Source: Pricia mediterranea (lineage in GTDB: Bacteria > Bacteroidota > Bacteroidia > Flavobacteriales > Flavobacteriaceae). From it: a stretch of DNA of 64,000 bases. This document shows, piece after piece, positions 1-7,831 of the stretch. A program made the position numbers and the translations under genes. The stretch lies in NCBI RefSeq assembly GCF_032248455.1, contig NZ_JAVTTP010000001.1:4066001-4130000 (forward strand), written 5' to 3'. The notes under the pieces are model-generated. The model ran no database searches. It was given only the letters and a program-made list of their open reading frames with translations, and was not told where the DNA came from. Numbering within the stretch: position 1 is the stretch's first letter; each line of letters opens with the position of its first letter.

Positions 1-1
1 T

Positions 2-172
2 TGGTTCAAGAAGAACTGGCAATCCGATTTTGTGGAATACCTGACCGCTTCAAAAGCGTATACGGAAGATCCCGGTTTAGACAAGTTCAAGTTGATAGAG
101 CAGGGGGCGGTTATCACAAAAGGGGAGCTGTACCAATGGTTCGAAAAGGTAATCGGTCCGTCCGCCCAGTAG
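2..172 (+). CDS. C-terminal fragment of an unidentified protein
   Basis: The window opens inside a reading frame that starts before base 1 and ends at a TAG at 170-172. About 56 residues are visible, rich in aromatic and charged residues (ends in GPSAQ). A longer frame beginning at base 1 is out of register and looks less protein-like. I do not recognise the family. It lies 47 bases upstream of hisS on the same strand and may share a transcript with it. Confidence 0.5.
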   Translation, partial: WFKKNWQSDFVEYLTASKAYTEDPGLDKFKLIEQGAVITKGELYQWFEKVIGPSAQ

Positions 173-192
173 CCCTACCCGCCCCAAACCAC

Positions 193-200
193 TATATTTG
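193..200 (+). promoter_or_regulatory. Candidate -7 promoter motif for hisS
   Basis: TATATTTG matches the Bacteroidota -7 consensus TAnnTTTG and lies 19 bases before the hisS start. No clear TTG -33 element is seen at the usual spacing, so this rests on the -7 box alone. Confidence 0.35.
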
Positions 201-219
201 TTGCTTTAAATACTAATTC

Positions 220-1605
220 ATGGCAAAAAAACCGAGTATTCCCAAAGGCACCCGGGATTTTACTCCCACAGAGGTCGCAAAACGCAATTATATTGTGGAT
301 ATTGTGAAAAAGCATTTCGAGATTTTTGGTTTTCAGCCTATTGAAACCCCTTCTTTCGAAAACTCTGACACCCTCATGGGGAAGTACGGCGACGAGGGCG
401 ATCGGTTGATATTTAAGATTTTGAACTCGGGGGATTTTCTGCGGAAAGTGGATGAAGCCACTTATGCTAGGAGGGATACCAGCGCTCTAACTACAAAAAT
501 ATCCGAAAAAGCACTTCGTTACGACCTGACCGTACCCTTCGCCCGTTACGTTGTCATGAATCAAAACGACATTGATTTTCCTTTCAAACGCTATCAGATA
601 CAACCGGTATGGCGGGCCGATCGACCGCAAAAGGGACGCTTTCGGGAATTTTACCAGTGCGATGCCGACGTGGTCGGGGCGGACTCCCTGCTGCAGGAGG
701 TTGAGTTCGTACAACTATACGATGCGGTCTTTTCGGACCTAGGTCTTGATGGGGTCAACATCAAAATCAACAATCGTAAAATTTTGGCGGGTATCGCCGA
801 AGCCATCGGAGCAAAAGACCTACTGGTCGATTTTACCGTGGCATTGGACAAGTTGGATAAAATAGGGGCCGATGGCGTAAAAAAGGAGATGTCCGATAAA
901 GGTATTTCCGAGGAGTCCATCGCGAAAGTGGAACCCCTGTTTTCATTGACCGGAAGTAATTCGGAGCAGCTGTCCGTCTTAAAAAATCTTTTGTCCAACT
1001 CCGTAGATGGTAGCAAGGGTGTTGAAGAGCTAACCTATATCTTCGAAACCGTCGAGGCCTTGGGCCTTAAGTCCGCAGAACTTTCCATAGACGTGACCTT
1101 GGCTCGGGGGCTGAATTACTATACGGGCGCCATTTTGGAGGTCGAGGCCCCGTCAGGGGTGGATATGGGGTCCATCGGGGGCGGGGGACGCTACGATGAC
1201 CTCACGGGAATCTTTGGATTGCCGGATGTCAGCGGGGTGGGAATCTCGTTCGGGTTGGATCGTATTTATTTGGTGTTGGAGGAATTGGGACGCTTCCCTG
1301 AAACTTTGGAGCAAAGTTTGGAGATTCTCTGCCTGAATTTTGGGGACAAGGAGGCGATGGCTGCCTTAAGACTGGTAAGCCAGCTTAGGGAAGCAGGATT
1401 CAAAGCTGATCTCTATCCCTCGGATGCCAAAATTCAAAAACAGTTCAAATACGCCAATAAACGGAACGTGCCCTACGTGATACTGATCGGTGAAAAAGAA
1501 TTGGCGGAAGAATCGTTCGTGGTCAAGGATATGGAGAGCGGAAGTCAAGATACCTACGCCCTGAAAAATTGGGACGATTTTATGCAACATCTTAAACAGA
1601 AGTAG
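220..1605 (+). CDS. hisS: Histidine--tRNA ligase
   Basis: Class II aminoacyl-tRNA synthetase that charges tRNA-His in the cytoplasm. It has 461 residues. Visible hallmarks are the N-terminal GTRDF (10-14), motif 2 around residues 132-146 (RADRP...RFREFYQ), the histidine-specific ARGLNYYTG (295-303), GGRYDDL (322-328) and motif 3 GVGISFGLDR (339-348), followed by an anticodon-binding domain. The ATG at 220 lies directly before the conserved N terminus. The gene is convergent with the NUDIX gene downstream. Nothing is missing, and identification is firm. Confidence 0.97.
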   Translation: MAKKPSIPKGTRDFTPTEVAKRNYIVDIVKKHFEIFGFQPIETPSFENSDTLMGKYGDEGDRLIFKILNSGDFLRKVDEATYARRDTSALTTKISEKALRYDLTVPFARYVVMNQNDIDFPFKRYQIQPVWRADRPQKGRFREFYQCDADVVGADSLLQEVEFVQLYDAVFSDLGLDGVNIKINNRKILAGIAEAIGAKDLLVDFTVALDKLDKIGADGVKKEMSDKGISEESIAKVEPLFSLTGSNSEQLSVLKNLLSNSVDGSKGVEELTYIFETVEALGLKSAELSIDVTLARGLNYYTGAILEVEAPSGVDMGSIGGGGRYDDLTGIFGLPDVSGVGISFGLDRIYLVLEELGRFPETLEQSLEILCLNFGDKEAMAALRLVSQLREAGFKADLYPSDAKIQKQFKYANKRNVPYVILIGEKELAEESFVVKDMESGSQDTYALKNWDDFMQHLKQK

Positions 1606-1680
1606 GTCGGTCTCCATTCCCCATCAAACCGATGCACCCGGTTCAGGTGCCAAATATTACGATTGCAATAAAGCTATGAC

Positions 1681-2256
1681 TCAAGCATCATGGGCTTCAG
1701 TCGATCCTTCTATTCGTCCCTTAATTGCCTTTACAACGCTTTGGTAGTATTCCGCGCCGTGAGGCACATATTTCCCCGGATTGGCCAAACCCCAGGTTTC
1801 TTCGGCGAAACGGAGAAGGGGCATCAAGGTCAGGGCGTTGACCTCGCTTTCCTGTTTGGTGAGCGTTTGCAACCCAACTTTTAATCCGGACAGGAAGACA
1901 TGGTGAAATTCACGGTCTATTATATCCTCCGGATGTTTGTGAGTCGCTCTAAAAACCGCGATTTTCTGCAAGTCATCCTTGAGAATATCGAGTCCAATTT
2001 CCTCGCGGACCTCCCTAATAGCTGCTTCTTTGATAGGTTCCCCGGCATTGACATGTCCCGCTACGGAAACATCCCATAGCAGAGGAAAGGTGCTTTTGTT
2101 CTTGGCTCGTTGTTGGAGCAGAACTTTTCCATCCGAAGTAAAAAACCATACATGTACCGTAGGATGGGGCCATCCGTTTTTATGCGCCTCCGATTTAAGG
2201 GCGGTTTTACCGGTAAGGTTTCCTTGGGAATCGAGAATGTCCACTAATTCGTCCAT
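1681..2256 (-). CDS. NUDIX hydrolase, IPP-isomerase-like
   Basis: A 191-residue NUDIX protein. The complete box GX5EX7REUXEEXGU runs from G67 to L89 (E73, then REVREEIGL at 81-89), which binds the divalent metal and cleaves or rearranges a diphosphate substrate. The preceding HPTVHVWFF and KVLLQQR segments match the isopentenyl-diphosphate isomerase/YfcD-like branch, often annotated as a NUDIX domain protein with unknown substrate. The order resembles YfcD more than true Idi, but I cannot fix the substrate from sequence alone. It is convergent with hisS. Confidence 0.85.
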   Translation of the reverse strand: MDELVDILDSQGNLTGKTALKSEAHKNGWPHPTVHVWFFTSDGKVLLQQRAKNKSTFPLLWDVSVAGHVNAGEPIKEAAIREVREEIGLDILKDDLQKIAVFRATHKHPEDIIDREFHHVFLSGLKVGLQTLTKQESEVNALTLMPLLRFAEETWGLANPGKYVPHGAEYYQSVVKAIKGRIEGSTEAHDA

Positions 2257-2571
2257 GAAGTATAAAAAAGGCCTGGGCCGAGACCTCGACCTGTTATATG
2301 ATTAAATAGGTTCTACCCTGAATTTTTGGGTGCCCTTAAGTATCGATGAGCATTTGAAAGCCATCATTGATGGAATAAGGACGAAAAGAGCAAGGAAGAA
2401 GGACGAACATTGTTCGAACCATCCAAAAAAATGAAGCCAATGCCTAAAACATCCTTGTAACTTTGGTAGTCCTTGTTCTTTATTCCTTTCGTATTACGGT
2501 CAAATTGAATATCATCTGTTTTGTCTCACAGAAATTAGGGTAGAGCCATTAAAATAAATACCCCATTTCTC
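2257..2571. other. Intergenic gap without a recognised gene
   Basis: About 315 bases between two minus-strand genes, upstream of the NUDIX gene and downstream of the M42 peptidase gene. I see no convincing coding frame, RNA gene or terminator hairpin. Confidence 0.5.
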
Positions 2572-3660
2572 TCAATCAAAATAGCTAAAAGTCTCCCCGT
2601 CCTTAATGTTCAGCAACGTTTCGTAAATCAACCGGATGACGTTCTCCATATCATCGCGATGTATCATCTCGACGGTGGTGTGCATATAACGCAATGGCAA
2701 AGAAATCAGGGCGGATGCTACCCCGCCGTTGCTGTAGGCAAAGGCATCGGTGTCCGTTCCGGTGGCCCGGGAGGCCGCCATGCGTTGAAAAGGGATATCT
2801 TGTTTTTCGGCCGTATCCAAAATCCGCTCGCGCAGTTTGTTCTGAACCGCAGGGGCGTAGGAGATGACGGGGCCCTTCCCGATCTCGGTATGGCCCTGGG
2901 TCTTCTTTTCGATCATTGGGGTAGTGGTATCATGGCAGACATCGGTGATAATGGCCACGTTGGGCTTGATACGCTGGGTAATCATCTCCGCGCCGCGCAG
3001 TCCGATTTCCTCTTGAACGGAATTGGTGATGTAGAGACCGAACGGGAGTTCCTTGTTGTTTTCGTGCAGTAAGCGCGCTACCTCGGCGACCATGAACCCT
3101 CCGGCGCGGTTGTCAATGGCCCTACAGACGAATTTATCCTCGTTCAAAATTTGGAACTCATCGGGATAGGTGATGACGCATCCGACGTGTACGCCCAGCT
3201 TTTCGACCGCCTCCTTGTCCTTTGCCCCGATATCTATAAAGATATTGTCCAATTTGGGCGGTTTCTCATCCGATTTATCACGGGTATGAATGGCCGGCCA
3301 TCCGAAGACCCCTTTTACCATACCTTTTTTGGTATGGATGTTCACCCATTTTGAAGGAGCGATCTGATGGTCGCTGCCTCCGTTTCGAATGACGTAGATC
3401 AATCCATTATCGGTGATATAGTTGACATACCACGAAATCTCATCCGAATGCCCCTCGATGACCACCTTAAACTCCGCATCGGGATTGATGACACCGACGG
3501 CAGTGCCGTAGGTATCCGTGATAAACGTGTCCACATAGGGTTTGAGGTATTTCATCCATAACTTCTGTCCTTCCGACTCATATCCGGTCGGAGAGGCATT
3601 GTTCAGGTAATTTTCTAAAAATTGCAGGGATTTGTCGTTTAAAATATCTTTTTTGGCCAT
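2572..3660 (-). CDS. M42 family metallopeptidase (glutamyl aminopeptidase-like)
   Basis: A 362-residue cytoplasmic aminopeptidase of the M42 (TET/FrvX) family, which trims residues from peptides in large hollow oligomers. The two-metal site is intact: H71 and D73 in EGHSDE, bridging D183 in AIDNRAGG, general base E217 with E218 in VQEEIG, D240 in ITD, and H327 in RYMHTT. The gene starts at an ATG with a well-formed promoter just upstream (3681-3710). Members are sometimes mislabelled endoglucanase, but the metal set points to a peptidase. Confidence 0.93.
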   Translation of the reverse strand: MAKKDILNDKSLQFLENYLNNASPTGYESEGQKLWMKYLKPYVDTFITDTYGTAVGVINPDAEFKVVIEGHSDEISWYVNYITDNGLIYVIRNGGSDHQIAPSKWVNIHTKKGMVKGVFGWPAIHTRDKSDEKPPKLDNIFIDIGAKDKEAVEKLGVHVGCVITYPDEFQILNEDKFVCRAIDNRAGGFMVAEVARLLHENNKELPFGLYITNSVQEEIGLRGAEMITQRIKPNVAIITDVCHDTTTPMIEKKTQGHTEIGKGPVISYAPAVQNKLRERILDTAEKQDIPFQRMAASRATGTDTDAFAYSNGGVASALISLPLRYMHTTVEMIHRDDMENVIRLIYETLLNIKDGETFSYFD

Positions 3661-3680
3661 GTGGAATTTTTGTTTGAAGA

Positions 3681-3710
3681 CAAACTTAGAATATGTATGG
3701 GATGATGCAA
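3681..3710 (-). promoter_or_regulatory. Promoter of the M42 peptidase gene
   Basis: Read on the minus strand, a TTG (3708-3710) is separated by 19 bases from TAAGTTTG (3681-3688), matching the Bacteroidota TTG-N19-TAnnTTTG promoter. The -7 box lies about 20 bases from the start codon, so the leader would be short. Confidence 0.65.
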
Positions 3711-3775
3711 AATGTTAAAGCCAATATTCACTATAAATTAAGAGGAATCCGATAATAAGGGCATTTTATATTCGT

Positions 3776-3783
3776 TAATTTTG
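3776..3783 (+). promoter_or_regulatory. Candidate -7 motif for the DUF4294 gene
   Basis: TAATTTTG matches TAnnTTTG and lies 26 bases before the ATG at 3810. No good -33 TTG is present, so support is partial. Confidence 0.35.
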
Positions 3784-3809
3784 GCAGGACTTTTGCTCAA
3801 ATACGTCCG

Positions 3810-4493
3810 ATGAAAACTAGTCGTTTAATTTTACTTTTTTTGTTCTTCGGGGTTGTTGGTTACACCCAGGTCAGGGAACAGCCGATGGACTCCGTGACCG
3901 AGAAGATGATCATTGTCGAGGGGGATTCCATTTTTAGGAGTTCCATCGATCTAGACGAGGTCTATCTGTTCGGGAACCTCAAATTCGATTCCTACAAGGA
4001 TAAGCTACGGTATTATATTCTCCGCCGAAAGACCCTGAAGGTATATCCGTATGCCAAAATGGCCGCGGAACGGCTGGTCGAATTGAACGATAGCATCTCG
4101 AAAATCAAAAAAAGAAGACATCAGAGACGCTATACCCGTAAAGTTCAAAAGTTTATTGAGAACGAGTTTTCGGCCGAACTCAAGAAATTGACGCGCACCG
4201 AGGGCCAGATTTTGGTTAAATTGATCCACCGGCAGACCGGCACCACCGCTTTCGACTTGGTCAAGGAACTGCGGACCGGCTGGCGTGCTTTTTGGTATAA
4301 TACCACGGCCAGTTTATTCAGCATCAGTCTTAAAGAAGAATTTCACCCCGACCGTATTCACGAAGACTATCAAATCGAGGATATTCTGCAGCGTGCCTTT
4401 GCCTCTTATCGACTGGAACGCCAGGAATCGGTTTTGGACTACGATTACGCCCAGCTCACCGATAAGTGGGGGCCTGCAAGCGCCAAGCAGTAG
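3810..4493 (+). CDS. DUF4294 domain protein, exported
   Basis: A 227-residue protein with an N-terminal Sec signal peptide (hydrophobic stretch about residues 5-18, likely cut near YTQ). The conserved centre contains DEVYLFG, then YPYAKMAAERL and a very basic segment (KKRRHQRRYTRK). This matches the DUF4294 family of Bacteroidota, commonly found next to an M42 peptidase gene as here, where the two are divergent. Function is unknown. A periplasmic location is inferred from the signal peptide. Confidence 0.8.
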   Translation: MKTSRLILLFLFFGVVGYTQVREQPMDSVTEKMIIVEGDSIFRSSIDLDEVYLFGNLKFDSYKDKLRYYILRRKTLKVYPYAKMAAERLVELNDSISKIKKRRHQRRYTRKVQKFIENEFSAELKKLTRTEGQILVKLIHRQTGTTAFDLVKELRTGWRAFWYNTTASLFSISLKEEFHPDRIHEDYQIEDILQRAFASYRLERQESVLDYDYAQLTDKWGPASAKQ

Positions 4494-4847
4494 GGGAGGG
4501 GTTGGCCATTGACGCGGTCACAGCGATTCAAGGCACTTGCTGACAATCGTCCGATATCTAGCTTACGAAGGTCTAACTACCAATCTGATGACCCACATCT
4601 CTCGACTACCATCCTACAATCACGCTACAAACAACATCTATCTTATTCAGCTCTATCGACCAACGACTAACGTCCAACGACCAAAACACACTGCAAATCA
4701 ACTACCTCAAACGTAGAATGTCTATCATCAATTGTAACCACTAGCGACCACCTCATCACTAAAATCAATCTTCCATAACCAACCTCTACCTCATCCCTCC
4801 GAAACTACTAACGACCAGACCATCGTCTAACGACAAATGACCGTCGT
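4494..4847. repeat. Low-complexity, strand-biased intergenic tract with CTAACGAC words
   Basis: About 350 bases with no coding frame. The plus strand is poor in G and dense in words such as ACGAC, CTAACGAC and CCAACGAC, densest at 4660-4690 and 4808-4858. Read on the minus strand it is G/T-rich with GTCGTTAG units. The copies are irregular rather than tandem. It lies between the DUF4294 gene (plus) and the end of the DUF6095 gene (minus). Confidence 0.55.
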
Positions 4848-5084
4848 CTAACGACTATCCTCCTTCTTTCTGAATAATGCATCCAGAAAAACCTTGATGC
4901 TATAAAACCCCATTGCGATTGCCGCAATACCCAGTATCAGACCGATGATCAGTACCGGCCAGTACCAGGAATGTTCTTGATTTTTGAAGGCTTGGTAGAT
5001 GACGACAGGGGCCGTGAACATCAGGGCAATGGTATATGCGAGATATTTGATTCCTTTTACGAGAAGTGCCTTGTCCGTATGCAT
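4848..5084 (-). CDS. DUF6095 small membrane protein
   Basis: A 78-residue protein with two predicted transmembrane helices (about 14-33 and 43-66) and a basic C-terminal tail (RKKEDSR). The opening, with KGIKYLAY, matches the flavobacterial DUF6095 family of unknown function. Its start lies 32 bases from the divergent glycerate kinase start, so the two share a short promoter region. In flavobacteria this small gene is often kept near housekeeping genes. I infer inner-membrane location only. Confidence 0.8.
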   Translation of the reverse strand: MHTDKALLVKGIKYLAYTIALMFTAPVVIYQAFKNQEHSWYWPVLIIGLILGIAAIAMGFYSIKVFLDALFRKKEDSR

Positions 5085-5116
5085 TGATTATATTTAAGCA
5101 AAATTTTATTCGAACC

Positions 5117-6274
5117 ATGAGATTTTTACTGATCCCGGATAAATTTAAGGGTTCTTTGGATGCCAAGGAAGTAATCCAGGCTATTTCCAGAGGAATCCTA
5201 CGGATCTACCCCAAAGCCAAGATTCATTCCGTTTTAGCCTCCGACGGGGGGGATGGTTTTCTGAACGCGGTGTCCGGAAATTTGAACGTTCGGGAAATCG
5301 CGATAGACACGGTCGACCCTTTACAGCGTAAAAGACAAGCGGTCTATCTCTTTGATAGCGCCAACAATACAGCCTACATCGAACTGGCGAAAGCCTCTGG
5401 CCTCGAGCTGTTGACGAAAGATGAGCGTGACGTGATGCGGACCTCTACGTACGGAACCGGCCTTCAAATACGCCATGCTATCGAACAAGGTGCGACCGAA
5501 ATCTACCTGGGACTGGGAGGAAGTGCCACTAACGATGGGGGAATAGGAATTGCCACAGCATTGGGATATCGTTTTTTGGATGCTTCGGGCAAGGAACTGA
5601 AGCCGATGGGAGGTAACCTCCTTAAAATAGCAACAATCGAAAAAAGGAGCGGGGCCATGGATGTATCCGGAGTGAACTTTTATGCAGTAAACGACGTCGA
5701 CAATCCCCTTTACGGAAGACAGGGTGCGGCTTACGTCTATGCACAACAAAAAGGGGCGACCGACGAGAGCACCCGAATATTGGATGAGGGCTTGCGAAAT
5801 CTGGCCCGCGTTGTTGCCGAAGTGTTGAACAAGGAGGCGGCAGACTTACCGGGTGCCGGTGCCGCCGGGGGTACCGCTTACGGCCTAAACGTTTTTCTTG
5901 ACGCCAAATTCATTTCAGGGATCGATTTTTTGCTTGAACTGGCCCACGTGCACCAATTGTTAAAGGCTTGCCCGTTTGACTATATTATCACAGGGGAAGG
6001 GAAAATTGATAAGCAGACGTTGCACGGCAAACTGATCCAGGGGGTTGTTGATATTGGAGAGCAATACAAAATTCCGGTGATAGCTGTCTGCGGCCAGTCA
6101 GATATCGAAGCTAACGGGCCGAAATCCATTAGTGTGAAGCGTATTTTGGAAATAACGGATACCTCAAAACCATTGCAGTACAGCATGGATAACGCCGCAC
6201 AGCTTGTTGAGGACAGTATCGCGACATACTTCGAAAATAGTAAAGGACAAGAAGGGAATCAGAACGATCCGTAA
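5117..6274 (+). CDS. glxK: Glycerate kinase
   Basis: A 385-residue member of the GarK/GlxK family, which phosphorylates D-glycerate with ATP in the cytoplasm. The N-terminal PDKFKGSL, the glycine-rich GLGGSATNDGG and the C-terminal ITGEGKID are family signatures. A frame open from 5066 would add 17 poorly conserved residues, so I chose the ATG at 5117, where the conserved MRFLLIPDKFKG begins. The last 16 bases overlap the end of the convergent lipoprotein gene. Glycerate could come from serine or tartronate metabolism, and no neighbour decides this. Confidence 0.93.
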   Translation: MRFLLIPDKFKGSLDAKEVIQAISRGILRIYPKAKIHSVLASDGGDGFLNAVSGNLNVREIAIDTVDPLQRKRQAVYLFDSANNTAYIELAKASGLELLTKDERDVMRTSTYGTGLQIRHAIEQGATEIYLGLGGSATNDGGIGIATALGYRFLDASGKELKPMGGNLLKIATIEKRSGAMDVSGVNFYAVNDVDNPLYGRQGAAYVYAQQKGATDESTRILDEGLRNLARVVAEVLNKEAADLPGAGAAGGTAYGLNVFLDAKFISGIDFLLELAHVHQLLKACPFDYIITGEGKIDKQTLHGKLIQGVVDIGEQYKIPVIAVCGQSDIEANGPKSISVKRILEITDTSKPLQYSMDNAAQLVEDSIATYFENSKGQEGNQNDP

Positions 6275-7641
6275 ACATCGGCGAAAGCATCGACGATAAG
6301 ACCATTATCGGTAATGATACATTTATTGAGCCGATTGATAACCAGTGATTTGGTGAGTGTTCCGAAGTCAGTAGCACGGTATTGCATTTCTTGATCCAGG
6401 TCAGTGGTCTCCAAGAGGCCTTTCCAAACAGATTCAGGAGTTCTTATATTAATGCCGACGAATCGATAATCGGGGTTTTTATCGACGAGCAGGGAAATTC
6501 TTTGATTCATATAATCGAAGTGGCTACGGTTCGTGCCCGACCAAAAATAGAAAACGGTTTTATTGTTCCCGGCTATTTCCGGCAACGAGATTATATTTCC
6601 GTCCCTATCGGAAACCGTCACATCCGGTATTTTTTTATCAGGTTGAATGTTATTGATGCCCTGGTAGAGCACATCGATTTCTTGCATGTGCCGGTTATTG
6701 TCGGAGAGTTGGTGCAAACGTTCGATAAACTTTGAATTGTTTTCCCCTACATCATTGGTGCTTAATAAGTAATTGAAGGCAACATGCCTGAACAGATTGT
6801 CCTTCAGTTCCTTTTCCTTGACCAAGCTGTCGATCAATTGTAGTTTATGTACGTTGAAATGCAAGGGGTTGCGTGCCGTACCTTCTTTAAGGGCGCAATC
6901 ATGGGTGCAGGTCATGTACGACAGGTTGCCCATATGGTTGTTCATAAAATTATAGTAGGGACGAAGGTACGTAAGGTCCGAATCGTCAAAGGTCAGATTT
7001 GCCCGATAATCATAAAAACTCTCGGGCAGGTCGTCGATGACGTTTTCCCCTGTATATTTTTTATGTTTAAAGGGATATTTTTCTTTATAGGTGTTATAGG
7101 TATAGACTACACTGGCCTTAGCGATTTTTTCTTTTTTCTCCGACAGATCGATCCCATCTTTAAGGGCTGCAAGAGCATCGAGCCGCGTTTGTTTTAGAGA
7201 ATCGATTTTATGGACGAAATCCTCCGTTTCTAATTTATAATAGGAACGTACTATCTCGGCTTCCTCCTCGTTCGCCAAAAAAAGTTCTAAAAGAAAGTTA
7301 TTGATTTCTTCCCCTCTTCCCCAATATACGAGGGACTCGTCAAAATAAAGGGTATTGAGCCGCATCATCAGGCTATCGCCTTTCTCGAAGTACACATACT
7401 GCAGTTCGGGCTCATGATTAAAATGATATAGTCCCTCGACGACCGAGTCGATGGTGATGGCGAACCTATTCTGCTTGTCCAACTTTGCTGAATCGAGCGC
7501 AACATCTCCCTTGTAGAGTACCACGTATTCGCTAGTGGGATTAACGATTTCCCCGGCAAAAAATGCATTGGGGGATATTTTTTCTCCTTTCCCGCATCCT
7601 ACCAGCACGCCCAGAAAAAAAATAAAAAACGTTTTGTTCAT
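6259..7641 (-). CDS. Thioredoxin-like lipoprotein lacking a CXXC motif
   Basis: A 460-residue protein with a type II signal peptide (lipobox GVLVGC, lipid Cys16). The N-terminal part resembles the DUF4369 beta-rich domain found before many Bacteroidota thioredoxins, the middle is helical, and the C-terminal 130 residues have a thioredoxin/AhpC-like fold (KIPDVTVSDRDGN, then TVFYFWSG). The position where CXXC normally sits reads SGTNRSH, so it is probably redox-inactive. Cysteines occur in the mid region (TCTHDC). It is membrane-anchored in the envelope with unknown role, and its 3' end overlaps glxK by 16 bases. Confidence 0.75.
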   Translation of the reverse strand: MNKTFFIFFLGVLVGCGKGEKISPNAFFAGEIVNPTSEYVVLYKGDVALDSAKLDKQNRFAITIDSVVEGLYHFNHEPELQYVYFEKGDSLMMRLNTLYFDESLVYWGRGEEINNFLLELFLANEEEAEIVRSYYKLETEDFVHKIDSLKQTRLDALAALKDGIDLSEKKEKIAKASVVYTYNTYKEKYPFKHKKYTGENVIDDLPESFYDYRANLTFDDSDLTYLRPYYNFMNNHMGNLSYMTCTHDCALKEGTARNPLHFNVHKLQLIDSLVKEKELKDNLFRHVAFNYLLSTNDVGENNSKFIERLHQLSDNNRHMQEIDVLYQGINNIQPDKKIPDVTVSDRDGNIISLPEIAGNNKTVFYFWSGTNRSHFDYMNQRISLLVDKNPDYRFVGINIRTPESVWKGLLETTDLDQEMQYRATDFGTLTKSLVINRLNKCIITDNGLIVDAFADVYGSF

Positions 7642-7776
7642 AAGGTTGTATGTACTTGCTTTTGCCGCAAGTTCAACTCAAAATTACGTAACCCTACTGC
7701 CTTGCGCTGTTAATAGCGAGTTAAAAATAAGTTGGAACGGGCTAATGAAATCAACGATAGGTTCAATATCCGTTCA

Positions 7777-7808
7777 TTGGGTTATGCGGTTAAAATTCCG
7801 TATTTTTG
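7777..7808 (+). promoter_or_regulatory. Promoter of the ABC-F gene
   Basis: TTG at 7777-7779, 21 bases, then TATTTTTG at 7801-7808, close to the Bacteroidota consensus. The -7 box ends 23 bases before the ATG at 7832. Confidence 0.55.
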
Positions 7809-7831
7809 CACGAATTTTTAAAAGCTAAACT

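Noticed and set aside
1-216. Open frame from the first base giving a 71-residue protein
   Set aside because: It is out of register with a more protein-like frame ending at 172, and its composition is poor (many Arg, Gly, Cys near the end). I kept the frame that begins at base 2.
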